This document shows positions 25,242 to 36,968 of a stretch of DNA of 64,000 bases, piece by piece. Under the pieces are notes generated by a model. That model searched no databases. It was given only the letters and a program-made list of their open reading frames with translations, and was not told where the DNA came from. The DNA is from Vespa crabro (lineage: Eukaryota > Arthropoda > Insecta > Hymenoptera > Vespidae), in assembly GCF_910589235.1 (NCBI RefSeq), contig NC_060974.1, forward strand, positions 639,501 to 703,500. The letters are read 5' to 3'. Each line of letters opens with the position of its first letter. Within the stretch, counting starts at the first letter, position 1. A program made the position numbers and the translations under genes.

Positions 25242-26499
25242 CCATTTTTCTTGTATGCAGTTGCAAGGGCCTCCTAGCAGGTATTGCACGTCCTTGATCC
25301 GGCCAGGTGTTTCTTGGGATCAGAAACGCTAATGGAGCACAAAAAGTATGTGGGCTGTTTGTCCTTACAGTCTTTGATCTGGTACCCTTGCCGCCGTTGA
25401 AATATCAAAACTTATTTCGATCGGGGCTTTGCAAGAGGCACTATGGTTTCCAAAGTCGAGGCAGCGGTAGCAACGTCTTAGTTCTGCTCCTCTCCTAACT
25501 TTGCAACAGACAATGCCGACCAGCACTCGGCCGGCCTTCACAAGCTACACAGCAGCTTCCTCTTATATTTTGACGTGGGACAGGTGTTGCTATCTCGAGT
25601 TGGAGTACGTCATTTTAACTTTGATTTTCTCCGCGTAGGCTGGAAGGTTCCTCATTAGTGCCTTCTCGACATCTACCACCGATGTACAGCAATCGCTGTG
25701 GCGTATCTCAAGCGTAGCTCTGGCGACCAGTTCCGTGATTTTACTCGTGTCTCTTACTCCTTTCCTCAGGGATTATCTGAATGAGTCCCTAATCTCCGTA
25801 GTGGTCTTCTTGAGTTCGAGGAGAATCTCTCCCGTTCTGGTCTGCCGGATCGATCTAAGGTCTACCTCTGCAGCGCTAGTCTTGAGGCTCTGGTGAATAA
25901 CTCCGACTATGTCTGTTTAGTTTTACCTTGCGCAGGTTTCAGGAGGTTAGCGTCCGGTTTCGTTCTCTTTCTTGGCTGGTCCTCTGATATGCTCGGCTTC
26001 TTTATTCCTGCGTTAGGAGTCTTGTAGCCTTCTTCACAGTTATTTCCCTCTTTCTCGTCTTCTTGACGACCTCCGTATACTTGGTGCCTTCGGCCGTTTT
26101 CGCCTCTTGCCTTGGTCTTTTTAAGCTTTCTTCAGGCAAATGCGGCGGGCTTGTGGCTACTCCCTTAAATGCGCCAGAATTTGTTACAGAGTTTGCCCAT
26201 GTGCTCTGAGAGACCCGAACGAAGGTACACGTTCCCTTATTGATCTTTGTTCAAGATTTATACACCATCTCGCGGTTGTCAATGATCTTCTGTAGTTCTG
26301 GGATTCCTTGCTATGTCGCAATGTTTATGGTCGGCTGTCTAGTAATAGCTGTACTCATATTGGCTAGGTGGAGTTTCGATAGAGCGAATTTCTCTATCTC
26401 TCGAACTTGTTGTCTCCCCTTCGCAGGCTGGATATGTGACATCAAGCCGGAGAGTCGCATAATCCCAAAGGCCCTGGCAGCCCATTGACACACTTCCAA
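25242..26499 (-). pseudogene. ORF1 (gag-like) remnant of R1 copy C
   Basis: The segment corresponds to the zinc-knuckle and upstream gag region of copies A, D and E; the knuckles fall near 25350-25480 but are broken. A 62-residue open frame at 26311-26499 begins MEVCQWAARAFG and may hold the original N-terminus. This matches E, where the equivalent place reads MESHLVEWLLAARA. The ORF1 stop that overlaps the ORF2 start in D and E is TCA here. The product would be an RNA-binding nucleocapsid-like protein, but no continuous frame remains. Confidence 0.72.
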
Positions 26500-26953
26500 G
26501 AGGCTTTCTTCATATCATACCCATCCTGCCGCTTTAGACACACCGCAGGCCAGTTAGCCTACCTGTGGTGCTCTTCCTGATGCATTATCCAGAGCTGGAG
26601 CCAGATTTCCTACGCGAAGCTCCAGACAGTTGCTGGTTGTCAACGGCAGGTTGCCTGCCCCACAACCACCTGACGCCACCGAGGCGTGGGTGTAACTTCC
26701 ACGCTCTATCTTGCCTTTCGCTGTATTATCCATTATGAGAATTTAATTGAGGCAAGCACCCCAAAGGAAAGGAAAGGATGGGAAGGAAGCTTGAGAGGGA
26801 TAGAAAGGATAGAAAAAGATATGACAGAAGAACAAAGAAAGGAAAAACCGTCCAAGAACAACCACCCAACAATCACACAGTCCCTCTTATTCGTCTCTTT
26901 CGACAAGTAAGGATTTCTATGGGCATATCCTCTTCCCGCTACCCACAGTGGGG

Positions 26954-27247
26954 AACGATAATAACAATAATATTAACGATAATGATAATAATAAGAGTCA
27001 TAATAATTATAATAACAATAACCATAATAACGATAATAATAATATCAATAACAACGAAAATCACAATTATAACGGTTATAGCGATAATAACGATTATAAT
27101 AATTATTATGATAATAACGATAATTATAAGATCAACGATTGCTACGATAATAATGATATTAACGATAATAACCATATTAATGACAATAATAACGATAAAC
27201 ACAGTAATTATAATAATAAGAATTAAAAAGATAATGACTATAATAAT

Positions 27248-27307
<60 letters not shown>

Positions 27308-27418
27308 AATAACGATAATTACGATTATAAGTATAATAATGATAATAACCATAATAACGATAACAACAATAATAATGATAATAATTTTAATAACGTTAAT
27401 ATTAATAGTAAAATAGAG
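26954..27418 (+). repeat. AATAACGAT-type array next to the 5' end of copy C
   Basis: Diverged 9-bp array with a nearly pure AAT run at about 27240-27302. It joins the 68-bp satellite at about 27418. No gene is visible. Confidence 0.93.
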
Positions 27419-30400
27419 AGAATGTTTCCTGGTCCGAAACTCCGATTGGATCGAGAGGAACTCGCATAATTATCCATCGCCAAGTCGGAATATTTTCAAA
27501 TCCGACACTCGCATTGGTTCTCAAGCCACTCGCATAAATTTTCCTCGACCATTCGGAATATTTTTTTGTCCGACTGTTGCTTTGGTTTGAGAAGCACTCG
27601 CACAAATTTCCCTCGACTATTCGGAGTATTTCCAAGTACGGAAGTCACATTTGTTCGAGAGGCACTCTCATCACATTTCCTAGAATTGTGAGAAAGTGTC
27701 TAAATCCGACAGTCAAATTGGTTCGAGTATCTTACTCATATCTTTCCCTGAACTAATCGGATTATTTCCAAGTTCGAATGTCGCATTCTATCGATAGACA
27801 CTCGTATAACTATCTCTTGACTAGTCGGAATATTTCCAATTCCGATAGCCGCATTTTTTCGATTGGCACTCCTTTAAATTTGCCACGAATATTAGAAGTG
27901 TTTCTAGGACCGACAATCATATTCATTCGAGATGCACTCGTGTAACTATCCCTGTACTAGTCCGAATTTTTCAAGTTCGATAGTTGCTTTGGTTCGACTA
28001 GCACTATTATAACATTCTTTGGACCAGTCGGAATAATAATAGGTCCGACAGCAGCATTGGTTCGAGTACGACTCGCACAAATTTACCTCGTCTTGTTGGA
28101 ATATTCCAAGTCGCACAATCGTATTCGTCCGGGAGGCACCCGCATAAATTATCCTCTATGAGTCGTAATATTTTCAAGTCCGACAGTCTTAATGTTTCGA
28201 GAAGCACTTGCATAGCTTTCCCACGAATTGTCGATATATTTCCAAGTTCGGCAGCCGCTTATGTTCCAGAGTCACTCGCATAAACTACTCTCGACTAGTC
28301 GGTATTTTTCCAAGTCCTTCTGCCGTATTGGTATGAGAAACACTCGCGAAAATTTCCCTTGACTAATTGCAATATATTTAAGTCCGACAGTTGCATTGAT
28401 TTCCAAGCCACTCGCATAAATCTACATCGACTATTCGGAATACATCCAAGTCCGACTGTCGCTTTGGTTAGAGTGGCTCTCGCATAACTTTACCCAGACT
28501 GGTTGGAATTTTTCAAAGTCCGCCAGCCGTATTTGATCGAGAGGCAATCGCATAACATTCATTCTACTAGTCGGAATATTCCTTACTTTGACAGCCGCAT
28601 TGATTCGAAATGCACTCACTTATATATCCTTCGAATAGTCAGATTATTTCTAAGTCCGACAACCACATTGGTTCGAGAAGCACTCGCTTAAATTTCTTTC
28701 GACTAGTCGGGAGATTTAAGAACCAGAAAGCCGCAATTTATTGAGACGCACCCGAATAACATTCCCTCCACTAGTCGTTATATCTCGATATCTGGCAGCC
28801 GCATGGGGTCGAGACCCACTCGCATAACTCTCCCTTATCTAATCGTAATATTTCCAAGCCCGAATGTCGCATTGATTCGAGAGAAACTCGTATATCTTTA
28901 CCCCGACTAGTAGGAATATTTCAATGTCCGATAGCTGCATTTGTTCGAGAGGTTTTCGCATAACATACACTCGACAATTCGGATATTTTTTATTTCTCCA
29001 GCCACATTGGTCCGAAATGCACTCGCATAACTATCTCTCGACTATTCAGACAATTTCCAAATGTGATTGCCACATTGGTTTGAGTGGCACTCCCATAATT
29101 TTCCTTCAACCAATCCGAATATTTCCAAGTCTGTCAATCGCATTCTAACAAAAATCATTCGCATAACATTTCCTTGACTAGTCCTAATATTTCGAAGTCC
29201 GACAACCTCATTGATACCAGAGTCACTAGCATAACTTACCCTAACAAGTCGGAATATATCCAAGTCCTCCAGCAGTATTGGCTCGAGAGGCAATCCCACA
29301 AAATTCTCCCGACTAGTTGGAATATTTCCAAGTACAACATCCTCATTGGTTTCAGAGGAAATCGCATTTCTTTCTCCTGAATAATCGGATTATTTCCAAT
29401 TAAGACTGTCACAATTGGTCGGGAGTCACCTGCATATTTTTCACTCGACTAGTCGAAGAATTTCCAAGTTCGTCAGACGCATTAGTTCAAGAGACTCTCG
29501 CAAAACGTTCCGTCGACTTGTAGGAATATTTCCAATTCCGATAGTTGCATAGGATCCAAAGTTACTCGCATAACATTCCTCTGACCAGATATTTCCAAGT
29601 CAGACTGTCGCATTGATTCACAAGTTATATGCATAACCTCGTTCAAAAACGCTGGAAATTTCCAAGTTAGAATGCCGTACCGGTTCGATAGTTACTCGCA
29701 TAATTTTCCAACAACTAGGAATATTGTTATGAACGACGGCCGAATTGGTTCGATAGGCACACGCATTACTATGCCTTGACTATTCGGAATATTTCGAAGT
29801 CTGACAGCCGCATTGTTTCGGTAGACACCCGCATAACTTTCTCTCGTCTGTTCCGAATATTACCATGTCCGACAGTCGCTTTGTTTAGAGTGGAAGTCGC
29901 ATAACATAACCTCGTCTATACGGAACATTTTCATGCCCGACGGTCGCATTGGTTCATATTTCACTCACATTACTCCCTTGTCAAGCTGAAGTATTTCCAA
30001 GTTCGATAATCGAATTGGACTGACAGGCACTCACTCAACTTTTCCTCGACACTCGGAGTATTTCAATTCCGACAGTCGTTTTGGTTATAAAGTGACTCGC
30101 ATAACTTTCCCTCCACTAGTCGGAAAGTCTCCAAGACCGACAGACGCATTGGATCTAGTGGCTCTTGCATAACATTCCCTCGTCTATTTGGAATATTTGC
30201 AAGTCCTGTATCAGTATTGATTTGTGAGGCGCACGCATAACATTCCCCCGACTAGTTGCAATATTTCCAAGTCCGGCATTCGCATTGGTTTCAGAGGCAC
30301 TCGCATAGCTTTGTCTCGTCTAGTCGGAATTCTTCCAAGCCAGGAAGTCGCATTGGTCCGAGAAGAACTCGCCTAACTTTCCCTCGAATAGTAGTAATTT

Positions 30401-31674
30401 ATCCAAGCTCGTCATTCGGATGGGATCAAAGATAACCCGCAAAACTTTCCCTCGTCCAATAGTAAAATTTCCAAGCTCGTCATTCGGATTGGATCAAAAG
30501 TCACTTTCATAACTTTCTATCTTGTAATCAGGATTTTTGCAGGTCCAACAGTCGGTTATATATATGGGGCAATCGCATAACTTTCCATAGACCAGGACTT
30601 TGTTTCAAACCCGACAGCCCCATTGATTCCAAGTCTCTCGCATAGTTCTCACCATACTGGTCGGGATATTTCCAATTTCGGGATATTTCCAAATTGATTT
30701 GATAGGCACGGCATAACTATCCCTAGAGAAATTGGAATATTTCCATGTTCGACAGTCACATTGAATCAAAATCACTCGCATAATTCTCCCACGAATTATC
30801 GGAATATTTCCATTTCCGTCAGTCGCATTGTTTGGAGAGGCAATCACATAAGTTTCCGTCGACTCGTCGGATTTTTTCCATGTCCTACAGGCGCATTGGT
30901 TTACATATAATTCGCCTAACTCTCCCCCGAATTGTAGGTATCTTTCCAAGTCCTATTAGTCTGAGAGGCTTTAGTTTAATTGGCTTTAGTTTGAATGGAA
31001 CTCTCATGAGTTTCCTTTGACCAGGCAGAATATTTCTTGTTCCAACAACCGTAGTGTTGCGTTATCCAGTCACGTAACTTTCTATCGAACAGATAAAATA
31101 CTTCCAATTGTGACAGGTACATTGTTTCGAGAGGCACTCGCATAACTATCTATCGATTAAGAGGGTTATATCCAAGTCCCACAGTCGTAGTTGGGCGCGT
31201 GGCATTCTCATAATGTTCCATAGACTAGTCGGAATGGTACCAAGCCCGACAGCCGCATTGTTTCAAGAGGTAGTAGCGTATCATTCCCACCAATAGTTGG
31301 GTAATTTTCAAGTATGACAGCAGCATTGGATCAAGAGGCATTCGTTTAACTTTACCCCGACTAGTTGCATCATTTACATGACTTAGAGCCATATTTTTTG
31401 AGAAGCACACTTATATATTTCCCTGGACTAGGCGGGATATTTACATGATGGGCAGTCGCGGTGGTTAGAATGTCACTCGTATAAACTCTCTATCAACTAG
31501 TTGGAATACTTCCAATTCCGAAAGCCGAATTCATTCGGGAGGCACTCGCTTATCACTCCTCAACTTTATGTGATATTTCCAAGTATGACAACCGAATTGG
31601 ATAAATATTTGAATATCTTTTACTCAGGTCGGAATATTTCCAAGTCCGTGAGTTGCACTGAATCTAGTGGGTAT
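27419..31674 (-). repeat. 68-bp satellite, reverse block, first part (about 62 monomers)
   Basis: Same satellite as 8591-19195 but in reverse complement: the plus strand reads GACTAGTCGGAATATTTCCA and GTTCGAGAGGCACTCGCATA. Period 68 bp, with diverged monomers. Two neighbouring monomers near 30405-30500 share the rare block CCAAGCTCGTCATTCGGAT, a local duplication more recent than the rest. Element X interrupts the block at 31675. Confidence 0.95.
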
Positions 31675-32413
31675 TGTTACATCCCGCGAGAAGCGACGTA
31701 TGTAAATAATAATAAAAAAAAGAGGAATAACTTATGTGAACTATAGTATAAATGAAAGATTAATACATTAGCTATCTTAAGTAAAGGGGATCAACCTTCA
31801 AAATTCATATCGCTCATTTGTAGACTAAATATTCAAAATACCGATAATTTACCACTAGCAATATTAGCTAAGATACCTTATAAATACATGTTACTACTGG
31901 CACCTTCTTATTAATAATACAAAAAACACATAAAAGAATAATAATAATAATTAGCGAACAAATAGGGACCTATGTTAACAAAATACACACATATACATAC
32001 AACACTATAATATAATTCATAATTACCCTAATGAATTAATGTTCAACAACCTTGGGAAATTACTGCGAGAAATTTCTTTAAATAAATGTAATAAATAATT
32101 GCGAGACATACTTATCGATTATGGCGAGACGAATTCTGGTGATATAGATTTTAACATCCTGCGTTCCAAGTATTTAGAGCAATGATATCGACATCTTTTT
32201 CGGAACCACACCTGCTAATAACAATATTGCAGGGGCTAAGAGTTCCGAGAATTCCGGTGATAAGCACCGAGAGAACGCAATACTTGGAGGAGGTAATAAA
32301 GGAACGCTCGCATTGTTCTGCACTACCACTACCGTACTTCGGCGGCAAGCTCGAGCGGCGCACCCCACCACTACCGCACTTAGGCGGCAGGCGCGAGCGG
32401 CACACAAGCGCAG

Positions 32414-32421
32414 TGACGTCA
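32414..32421 (+). promoter_or_regulatory. CRE-like palindrome TGACGTCA in element X copy 1
   Basis: A perfect TGACGTCA (the consensus for ATF/CREB-type bZIP factors) lies about 380 bp upstream of the TATA box. The same octamer is present at 60905-60912 in copy 2. Its survival in both diverged copies is suggestive; factor binding is inference. Confidence 0.45.
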
Positions 32422-32795
32422 ACCGGACTTGCCGTAGGAGAAACAAAGAGCGTCGTCAGTCAGTCATCGCTCGCAGCCTTACTCAATAAGTCGCAAGCTC
32501 CTAGACTTGAGCCTTAAGCAGTCATTATCCAACTTAGAATTTTACACTATAGTTTATCTTTGTCAACTAAATTAGTTAGAACCCTTCAATTGAAATTAAA
32601 ATTAAATTTTTTAACTATAAAATAACCGCGTTCGCGTGCGGAATATCATCCAAATGTGTAATTATTCAGTGTACTTTAGTGAAACATTTAATACATCATT
32701 AAAATTGTTATTTTTAACCAGTGCGTGATTTCTTTATATCCATACATTCATCCATCCTTATTGCTCGGTGAGGACGAACCGCACGAGTATCCTGC

Positions 32796-32802
32796 TATAA
32801 AA
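32796..32802 (+). promoter_or_regulatory. TATA box of element X copy 1
   Basis: TATAAAA lies 95-101 bp before the ATG at 32897. It sits between two copies of a block related to TCGGTGAGGACG...CCGCACG (about 32765-32786 and 32811-32832), in both copies of X. The spacing fits a TATA promoter with a short leader. Confidence 0.5.
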
Positions 32803-32896
32803 TTGTCGTTTCGGTTAGGACGCTCCGCACGTACGACACTTTTCTCTTTCTCTCCTATCATCAAACAAACACCTCTTCCTATTACTTACCCTCCTA

Positions 32897-33280
32897 ATGC
32901 CGAAAGTACGTCGCTGTGGCAGAAAATATCAGCTACGTCGTCTGTTAAAGGAACTTTACCACGAAACCGAAAATTATAACGATACATTGGGTGTGGAATT
33001 AATTGAAGAAGAGAAAGGAAATTTTCCCTCATTCGAACTGAATCCCCTGCAGCTCTCTAGAAGGTGGGTGCCCCTACTGGACCTTCCGATTTTGTATCCT
33101 AGGACCCCCAAATATCAGGAAATAAGGCTCCACTATCAGCTTGGATTGTCTTCCCAAGTGGTATGTGAGCATTTGAAATATCGATTCGACACTCTGTTCG
33201 GTTCCAATCCCGAGCCAATTGAACTGTCCAGGCAGGTAAGGGCCGAAAAGGGCACAAATCACCCGCAAGGGTCGGAATAG
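32897..33280 (+). CDS. Element X putative protein, copy 1 (127 residues, unknown function)
   Basis: I do not recognise the family. The open frame begins MPKVRRCGRKYQLRRLLKEL, a basic N-terminus. It continues with an acidic patch (VELIEEEK) and ends HLKYRFDTLFGSNPEPIEL before a short tail. The same frame exists in copy 2, with about 21 of 112 residues changed. Both have AGGTAAGG right after the conserved part (33235-33242 here). That fits a 5' splice site, so this could be the first exon of a longer protein. Most nucleotide differences between the copies change amino acids, which argues against strong selection since they split. It could be the start of a gag or transposase, or a captured exon. 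Confidence 0.45.
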   Translation: MPKVRRCGRKYQLRRLLKELYHETENYNDTLGVELIEEEKGNFPSFELNPLQLSRRWVPLLDLPILYPRTPKYQEIRLHYQLGLSSQVVCEHLKYRFDTLFGSNPEPIELSRQVRAEKGTNHPQGSE

Positions 33281-33349
33281 CTTACTTACTTTGGAGTTAG
33301 CTCTATTAAAGTACATAGCTTGTGAGACGTAAAAGTAACTCTTGACATT
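33263..33349. other. Short unique spacer after element X copy 1
   Basis: About 87 bp (from CCGCAAGGGTCGGAATAG to TTTTCTCGCCCAG) match neither copy 2 of X nor the satellite. They may be the true 3' part of X, lost in copy 2, or old flanking sequence. A CGCCCAG end before GTGGAATATTTC resembles a 3' splice site, but this is weak. Confidence 0.35.
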
Positions 33350-36300
33350 TTCTCGCCCAGGTGGAATATTTCTAGGAGCAACAGTCACATTGGTTCCGGA
33401 TGCACTCGTATAGCATCCTCTCGTATAGTCGGAATATTTCAAAACCGACAATCGCAGTGGTGCGATTGACACTCTCTAAATTTTATCTTGACTAGTCGTA
33501 ATATCTAATGTATATCAGTCGATTTGGTTCTAAAGATACTCGCATAACTTTCAATCGAATAGTAGGGATATTTCCAATTCCGAATGTCGCATAAATTCGA
33601 GAGGTACTTGCAAAACTTTCTCCCGGCTAGACGGATTATTTCCAATTACGAAAACCGCATAGGTTCCAGTGGTACCAGCAAAACTTTCTGTCGACTAGTC
33701 GGAATATTTCAAAGTCCGACAGTTGTATTCGTTCGAGTAGCACTCGTATAACTTTCTCCCGTCTATTCGGATTATATCTAAGATCGACATTATCAATGGT
33801 GCGTTAGGATCTCTCATATTTTTCTCTTGACTAGTCGTAATATTTCTAGGTACCACAGCCACTTTAGTTCCAAAGGAACTTGCATAACTTTCCGTCGAAC
33901 GGCCGAAATATTTCTAATTATGAAAGTCGCATAAGTTCGAGAAGTACTCGCTAAACTTTCCCACGACTAGTCGGAATATTTCCAAGACTGACAGTTGCAT
34001 TGTTTTAAGTGGCATTTTTATAATATTCTCTCGACCAGTCGGAAAATTTCTAATTTTGATAGTCGCATTGTTTCGAACGGCACTCTCATATCTTGCCCTA
34101 GATTAGTATTTATCGTGCTAGATCCGACAGTCGCATTGAATCGAGAGGCATTCGTATAACTATCCCTTCACTCGTCAGAATATTTTCAAGTGCGACAGTC
34201 GCATTAGTTAGTGTAGCACACGTAAACCTTTCACTCGACTAGTCGGAATTATTCCAAGTTCAAATGTCGTATTGGTTCCAGAGGAATCCGCATAGCTTTC
34301 CTTCGAATAGTTTGAATATTTTCATATCCGGCAGTCGCATTGGTTTACACGAGACTCGCATAAATTTCCGTCGAATTCTCCAAATATTTCCTAGTCCGAT
34401 AGCCATTTTGCTTTCCAATGTCACTCGCATAACATTCCCTCCACTACTAGTCCAATCCACTTTACTTTCAAATCTGACTGCCACATTGGATCGAAATGCT
34501 CGCTCATAACTTATCCTCAACTCCTCGGAATATTTGCAAAACCATCAAACGCGTTGTTTACAGTTACTCGAATAACGTTCCCTCGATTGATATTTCCTAA
34601 ACCGGCAGCAGTATTAGTTCGAAAGGCACTCGCATAACTACCAACTGCCTAGTAAGAGTATTTCCAAGTCCGATATCATCATTTGTTCCAGAGGTAATCG
34701 CACAACTTTCCATCGACTAGTCGGGATATTTTCACGTCCTCCCTTCGTTTTGGTTCACAAGTAACTCCCACAATTATCCCTCGACTAGTCGGAATATTTC
34801 CATTCTCCAGCCGCTTTGTTTTGTGAGGCAATCGCATAGTTTTCTTTCGTTATGTCGGTACATTTCGAAGACCAATAGTCGAATTGGTTCATAGAACGCT
34901 CGCATAAGTTGCCTTCGACTCTTCGATGTTCTACCAAGACCGTTAGACGCTTTCTTTCATGTGGCAGTCCGATTGACGCATTAGTTCGAGAGGCATTCCC
35001 ATTACATTTCCTCGACTAGTCGAACTATTGGCTAGTCCGACAGTCCCAGTGGGCTGATAAGTAACCCGCATAACTATTCCTCGACTAGTCGGAATATTTC
35101 CAAGTGCGATAGTAGCATTTGTTCGACGGGCACTATCGTAACATTCCCGCGAATAGACGGAATATTCTTAAATCCGACGCGATGTTAGGATATCCACTTG
35201 TATAACTTTCCGTTGAATAGTGAGAATATTACCAAGACCAATAGTAACGTTGATTCGCAAGTCAATCGCATAATTTTCTTTAGACAATGAGGAATATAAC
35301 TTGTCCCGACAGTCGCAACGGTTTGAGAGGCACTCGCATAACTTTCCCTCGACCAGTCGGAAAATTTCCAATTCTGACTGTCGCATTTGTTCGTGAGACT
35401 ACCCCATATCTTTGATCGACTAGTTTGAATAATGCTAAGTCCTATAGTCGCATTGATTGGAGAGGCACTCACACTTCCTTTCCTCCACTAGTCGGAATAT
35501 TTGTAGATGCGAGAGTCGCATTAGATGGAATATTTCCAAGTACATAATTCGCATTGCTTCGAAAGACAATCGCCTAACTTTCGCTCGATTAGTCGTATTG
35601 TTTACAAGACTGACAGCTGCATATGTACGAGTAACTCTCGTATAACTTTCCCTCGTTTAGTGGGAATATTACCAAGTGTGACAATCGCATGATTCGAGAG
35701 ACACTCACGTAACTTTCCCTTCAGTTGTCGAAATATTTCTAACATCGATAGTCACATTGGATTGATATGCTCTCACATAACATTCCATCGTATAATCCGA
35801 ATATTTCTATATCCGAGAGATGTATTAGTTCAAAATTCAATCGCATGTCTTTCATTCGAATAGTGGGAATATTTACTAGTGCAATAGTAGCATTGTAGCG
35901 TGCGGCGCACGCAAAAGTTTCGATCGACAAGTCGAAATTTTTCTAGGTCTGATTGTCGCAAAGGTTTGGGAGGTACCCGCATAACGTTCCCTCTACTGGT
36001 CGTAATGATTCTAAGTACTACAGTCGCACTTGTTCGAGAGACAGTCGAACAACATTCTGGACTAGACTGAATATATCCAAGTCCGACTTTCGCAATGTTG
36101 GTATAGTCACTCGCATAACTTTCCTTGAGAAGTCGGAATATTTCCAACCACGACAGTCGCAATTGTTCTAGTGTCCCCCGCATAACTTTCCCCGACCTGT
36201 CGGGTTATCTCCAAGTCTGACAGACGCATTAGTTCAAGAGGATATTGCATAACTTTTCCTCTACTGGTCAGAATATTTTCAGTTACGAAGGTCGCAGTGG

Positions 36301-36968
36301 TTCGAGAGTAAATTACATAGTTTACGCTCGGCTAGTCGGAATATTACTAGTTTCGTCAGTTGCATTGGTTCAAGAGGAACTCGTATAACCTTTACTCGAC
36401 TAGTCGGAATATTTCTGTTCATAACGATCGCATTGGTACTAAAGAAACTCGTATAACTCTCAATAGATGATTCAAAGTATTTTCATGTCCAAAAGTTTCA
36501 TTGATATGAGTGCATTTATATAACTTTTACTGGAATTGTCAGAATATCCCTACGTCCGACATCAGCATTGTTTTAAGAGGTACTCACATAACTTTCCCTC
36601 TACAAGTCTGAATATTTCCAAGTTCGATGGTAGCATTGGAACACAAGCAAATCGCACAACTTTCCCTCGGCAAGTCGCAAAGTTCCGAGCCGAAAAGTCC
36701 CATTTGATCGAGAGGCACTTGCACAAGATTTCTTTAACTAGTCGGTATAAACGCAAACCCCACAGTAGCATTGGATCGAAAGAATCGAATAACTTTATCT
36801 CGATTAGTAGAAATATTTCCAAGTCCGAATTTAGTGTTGCTTCAAGAGGGTCTCAAACAAATTTCCTTCGATCAGTCGTAATATTTCTTGGTCCGACAGT
36901 CCCGTGGATATGGGATATGTCTGTATAAAGTCCTTTCGACAAGTTGGAATATGTCCAAGTAGGACAAT
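33350..36968 (-). repeat. 68-bp satellite, reverse block, second part (about 53 monomers)
   Basis: Continuation of the reverse-oriented satellite after element X, with the same blocks (GACTAGTCGGAATATTTCCA, GTTCGAGAGGCACTCGCATA). It ends at about 36968, where the 341-bp satellite begins. No gene is visible. Confidence 0.94.

Larger units (their letters stand above)
22214..26953 (-). mobile_element. R1-clade non-LTR retrotransposon, copy C (end to end, 4.74 kb)
   Basis: This is the only copy with both ends in the window. On the minus strand it starts CCCCACTGTGGGTAG at 26953, directly after TATTATCGTT of the array. It ends in AAGAAAAA at 22214, followed by array. Between lie a 5' UTR (about 26953-26500), ORF1, ORF2 and a 3' UTR. 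Target-site duplications cannot be seen because both flanks are repeats. Length suits the R1 clade (known members are roughly 5-7 kb), with some internal loss likely. Many frameshifts and stops make it non-autonomous. Confidence 0.94.
31675..33262 (+). mobile_element. Unclassified repeated element X, copy 1 (about 1.59 kb)
   Basis: This segment and 60155-61755 are alike along their whole length (by eye about 90-95 percent) and sit in different surroundings, here the 68-bp satellite, there the 9-bp array. They are therefore two insertions of one mobile sequence. Both begin TGTTACATCCCGCG and stay alike to GGGCACAAATCAC. Contents in order: an AT-rich leader, a GC-rich stretch with a doubled block containing GGCGGCA and GCGCGAGCGGC, a TGACGTCA site, a TATA box and an open frame. 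A TG start with promoter elements and a downstream coding start resembles an LTR plus gag start. However, I find no primer-binding site or second LTR, so the class is open. Confidence 0.8.

Noticed and set aside
32151..32446. Minus-strand frames of 84-90 residues in element X (also at 60638-60980)
   Set aside because: They lie across the doubled GC-rich promoter-side block, shift frame between the two copies, and lack any known motif; the plus-strand frame downstream of the TATA box is preferred.
31675..33262. Element X as a certain LTR retrotransposon
   Set aside because: No second LTR, no primer-binding site starting TGG after a CA end, and no pol motifs were found, so it is left unclassified.
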